From positions 1 through 64,000 of the forward strand of contig VXOJ01000031.1 in NCBI GenBank assembly GCA_009840115.1: a DNA stretch of 64,000 nt, in the 5' to 3' direction. The position numbers were made by a program, and so were the translations under genes. This stretch comes from Gemmatimonadales bacterium (lineage in GTDB: Bacteria; Gemmatimonadota; Gemmatimonadetes; Palauibacterales; Palauibacteraceae). Positions within the stretch are counted from its first letter, which is position 1, and each line of letters opens with the position of its first letter. Positions 62,347 to 64,000 of this stretch are shown in pieces. Under the pieces are notes generated by a model. That model saw nothing but the letters and a program-made list of their open reading frames with translations, was not told the origin of the DNA and did not search any database.

Positions 62347-63365
62347 TCCGCGCGTCGATCGCGGGCGGATCGGGCTACGCCGGGGGGGAACTGCTGAGGC
62401 TCCTGCTCGGCCATCCCGATGTCGAGGTGCGGCAGATCACGTCGGAGCGCTTCGCGGGACGGTTCGCGCAGCGGGTGCACCCCAACCTGCGCGGCGTCAC
62501 GCGGCTCCGCTTCTGCGCGCTCGACGAGTTGTCGGAGTGCGACGTGCTCTTCCTCTGTCTCCCGCACGGCGAGTCGTCCCGCCGCATCGACGAGTTTCGG
62601 GCCGTGGCCGGACGGATCGTCGACCTGGGCGCGGACTTCCGGCTCAAGGACGGCGCGGACTACGAGCGCTTCTACGGCCGGCCGCATCCCCGGCCGGAAC
62701 TCCTGGGGTCGTTCGTGTACGGGATCGCGGAAGTGAACCGCGAGGCGCTGGCGGGCGCGGACCTTGTCGCGTGCGCCGGCTGCAACGCGACGGCCTCCAT
62801 CCTCGGGCTGCTTCCGCTGTACCGGGAGGGGGTCGCGGATTCGGCCGTGATCGAGGTGAAGGTGGGCTCGAGCGAGGCGGGCAACCGCGCCAGCGAGGGC
62901 AGCCACCACCCGGAGCGCAGCGGCGCGATGCGGTCGTACCGGCCGACCGGCCACCGCCACGCGGCCGAGATCCGAACGGTCCTCGGCGGCGACGTGCACT
63001 TCTCGGCCACTGCGGTCGAGATGGTGCGCGGCGTCCTCGCCACCTGCCACGTATTCCTGAACCGGGAGCTCGACGAGAAGGCGTTGTGGAAGATCTACCG
63101 GGGCGCGTACGCCGACGAACCGTTCGTGCGCATCGTCAAGGAGCGGACCGGCATCCACCGCTATCCCGACCCCAACCTCCTGGCGGGCGCGAACTACTGC
63201 GACGTGGGGTTCGAGCGCGATCCGCTCTCGAACCGGGTCGTGGTCCTGAGCGCGATCGACAATCTCATGAAGGGGGCGGCGGGACAGGCGGTGCAGGCGT
63301 TCAACGTGATGCACGGGTTGCCGGAGTCGCGGGGGCTCGAGTTCCCGGGCCTGCACCCTGCCTGA
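62343..63365 (+). CDS. argC: LysY/ArgC, LysW-aminoacyl-phosphate reductase
   Basis: A 340-residue NADPH-dependent reductase that turns the phosphorylated side chain into an aldehyde. The N-terminal [14 protein letters not shown] (about residues 8-21) is the nucleotide-binding loop. [10 protein letters not shown] carries the active-site Cys (about residue 141), and [12 protein letters not shown] lies near the C-terminal catalytic region. It corresponds to LysY in lysine or ArgC in arginine pathways. ATG overlaps the lysX stop (ATGA). Confidence 0.93.
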   Translation: MIRASIAGGSGYAGGELLRLLLGHPDVEVRQITSERFAGRFAQRVHPNLRGVTRLRFCALDELSECDVLFLCLPHGESSRRIDEFRAVAGRIVDLGADFRLKDGADYERFYGRPHPRPELLGSFVYGIAEVNREALAGADLVACAGCNATASILGLLPLYREGVADSAVIEVKVGSSEAGNRASEGSHHPERSGAMRSYRPTGHRHAAEIRTVLGGDVHFSATAVEMVRGVLATCHVFLNRELDEKALWKIYRGAYADEPFVRIVKERTGIHRYPDPNLLAGANYCDVGFERDPLSNRVVVLSAIDNLMKGAAGQAVQAFNVMHGLPESRGLEFPGLHPA

Positions 63366-63385
63366 GCCCGGCCCCCGGAGCTGAA

Positions 63386-64000
63386 TCGTGTGCCGCATCC
63401 TCTGCGTCCGGAGCGATGAGCCCTTCGACATGGCGCCGCATCTGGCCGCCTTCGCACAGATCGCCCGGGAGAGCCGCGAGTACCAGGGCGACGGGTGGGG
63501 GTGCGCCTGGATCGATGCCGACGGGTGGCGCGTCTACCGCGACATCGCGCCCGTCTGGGAGGACGCCGCGGCGCCGTCCGGACGGACGACGCTGCTGCTC
63601 GCGCACGCGAGGAGTGCGTATCGCGGGGAAGGGATACGGGTCGAGAACAACATGCCGTTCTTCGACGGGGAGCGCGTCTTCATCTTCAACGGGGAACTGC
63701 ACGGCGTGCGGATCAAGGAGCGGGGGCGGATCGGCGCGGAGAAGGTGTTCAATTTCGTCAAGCGCTTCGCCGACGGAGACATGGGCCTCGCGCTGGAGCG
63801 GGGACTCGACGCGATCGAAAAGCGCACGCGTTACGTGCGGGCGATGAACCTGATCGTCGCCGACACGGCGCGGCGGGTCCACTTCGCGACCCGGTTCAGC
63901 GAGGATCCGGACTACTTCCGGCTGCACGCCTCCCGCCGGGGCGGCGTTCGGATCCTGTGCTCGGCGCCCTATCCGGATTCGCACCCGGCGTCGGACGGGC
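63386..64000 (+). CDS. Class II glutamine amidotransferase-like protein, partial
   Basis: Runs off the right edge after about 205 codons. The GTG start is followed at once by Cys (MCRILCV), the N-terminal nucleophile of class II amidotransferases, then YQGDGWGCAWI, LLAHARSAYRG and FIFNGELHGV, the conserved glutaminase strands. It hydrolyses glutamine or transfers its ammonia. Its place 20 nt after argC suggests a role in the LysW operon, perhaps side reactions of carrier-bound intermediates. This link is inference. The true end and any second domain are not visible. Confidence 0.85.

Noticed and set aside
63386-63847. A plus-strand frame through the amidotransferase region in another frame
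   Set aside because: The GTG-Cys frame with YQGDGWG and FNGELHG is the conserved one; the other frame only shadows it.

Overview
The window is very GC-rich, densely coded chromosomal DNA with mostly 0-150 bp between genes and many 4-nt ATGA/GTGA overlaps. It looks like an aerobic, protein- and peptide-consuming heterotroph related to Gemmatimonadota. That placement is an inference from three things: the many S9/S15/M16/DUF885 peptidases and exported amidohydrolases, the carboxypeptidase-regulatory/plug proteins, and a LysW-type amino-group-carrier operon. No rRNA, tRNA, CRISPR array, insertion sequence, prophage or origin was seen.

Layout. 0-5.3 kb (minus): pckA, a TPR lipoprotein, a PPK2-family polyphosphate kinase, a nucleotidyltransferase and the start of a lipoprotein. 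5.4-9.8 kb: exported polysaccharide deacetylase, oligopeptidase B-like peptidase and a serine hydrolase. 9.8-15.5 kb (minus): two exported amidohydrolases, msrA, a small membrane protein and a cytochrome P450, tightly packed. 15.5-18.7 kb: dicarboxylate/amino-acid symporter, solitary DNA methyltransferase, XRE regulator and cupin. 18.7-26.4 kb (minus): D-aminoacylase-like enzyme, S15 peptidase, beta-propeller lipoprotein, DUF305 protein and an LVIVD-repeat protein split by an in-frame amber codon; rph diverges from this group.

27.3-34.2 kb (minus): a coupled set of penicillin-binding/beta-lactamase-like hydrolase, DUF885 protein, S9 peptidase, cyclophilin and lipoprotein. 34.3-38.6 kb (plus): two coupled uncharacterised membrane proteins, a Dph6-like ATP pyrophosphatase and HtpX. 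38.7-45.1 kb (minus): MFS exporter, YtcJ-like amidohydrolase, NUDIX hydrolase and two secreted proteins, one carrying two plug-like modules without a barrel. 45.3-49.7 kb: amidohydrolase and two sulfite-oxidase-fold molybdoenzymes. 49.8-54.6 kb: amidase and a TonB-dependent receptor that is frameshifted near its end. 54.6-61.2 kb: DUF1460 enzyme, M16 peptidase, a NagB/PIG-L fusion and a TIGR02206 membrane protein.

61.3-64.0 kb (plus): lysW, lysX, lysY/argC and a class II glutamine amidotransferase that runs off the window. LysW carries the growing amino acid, LysX ligates it to LysW, and LysY/ArgC reduces the phosphorylated side chain. Four 14-bp tandem repeats sit just upstream of lysW.

A physiological reading, which is inference: exported peptidases and amidohydrolases degrade peptides and modified amino acids, the TonB receptor, symporter and MFS protein move solutes, and PckA and PPK2 handle gluconeogenic carbon and phosphate energy.
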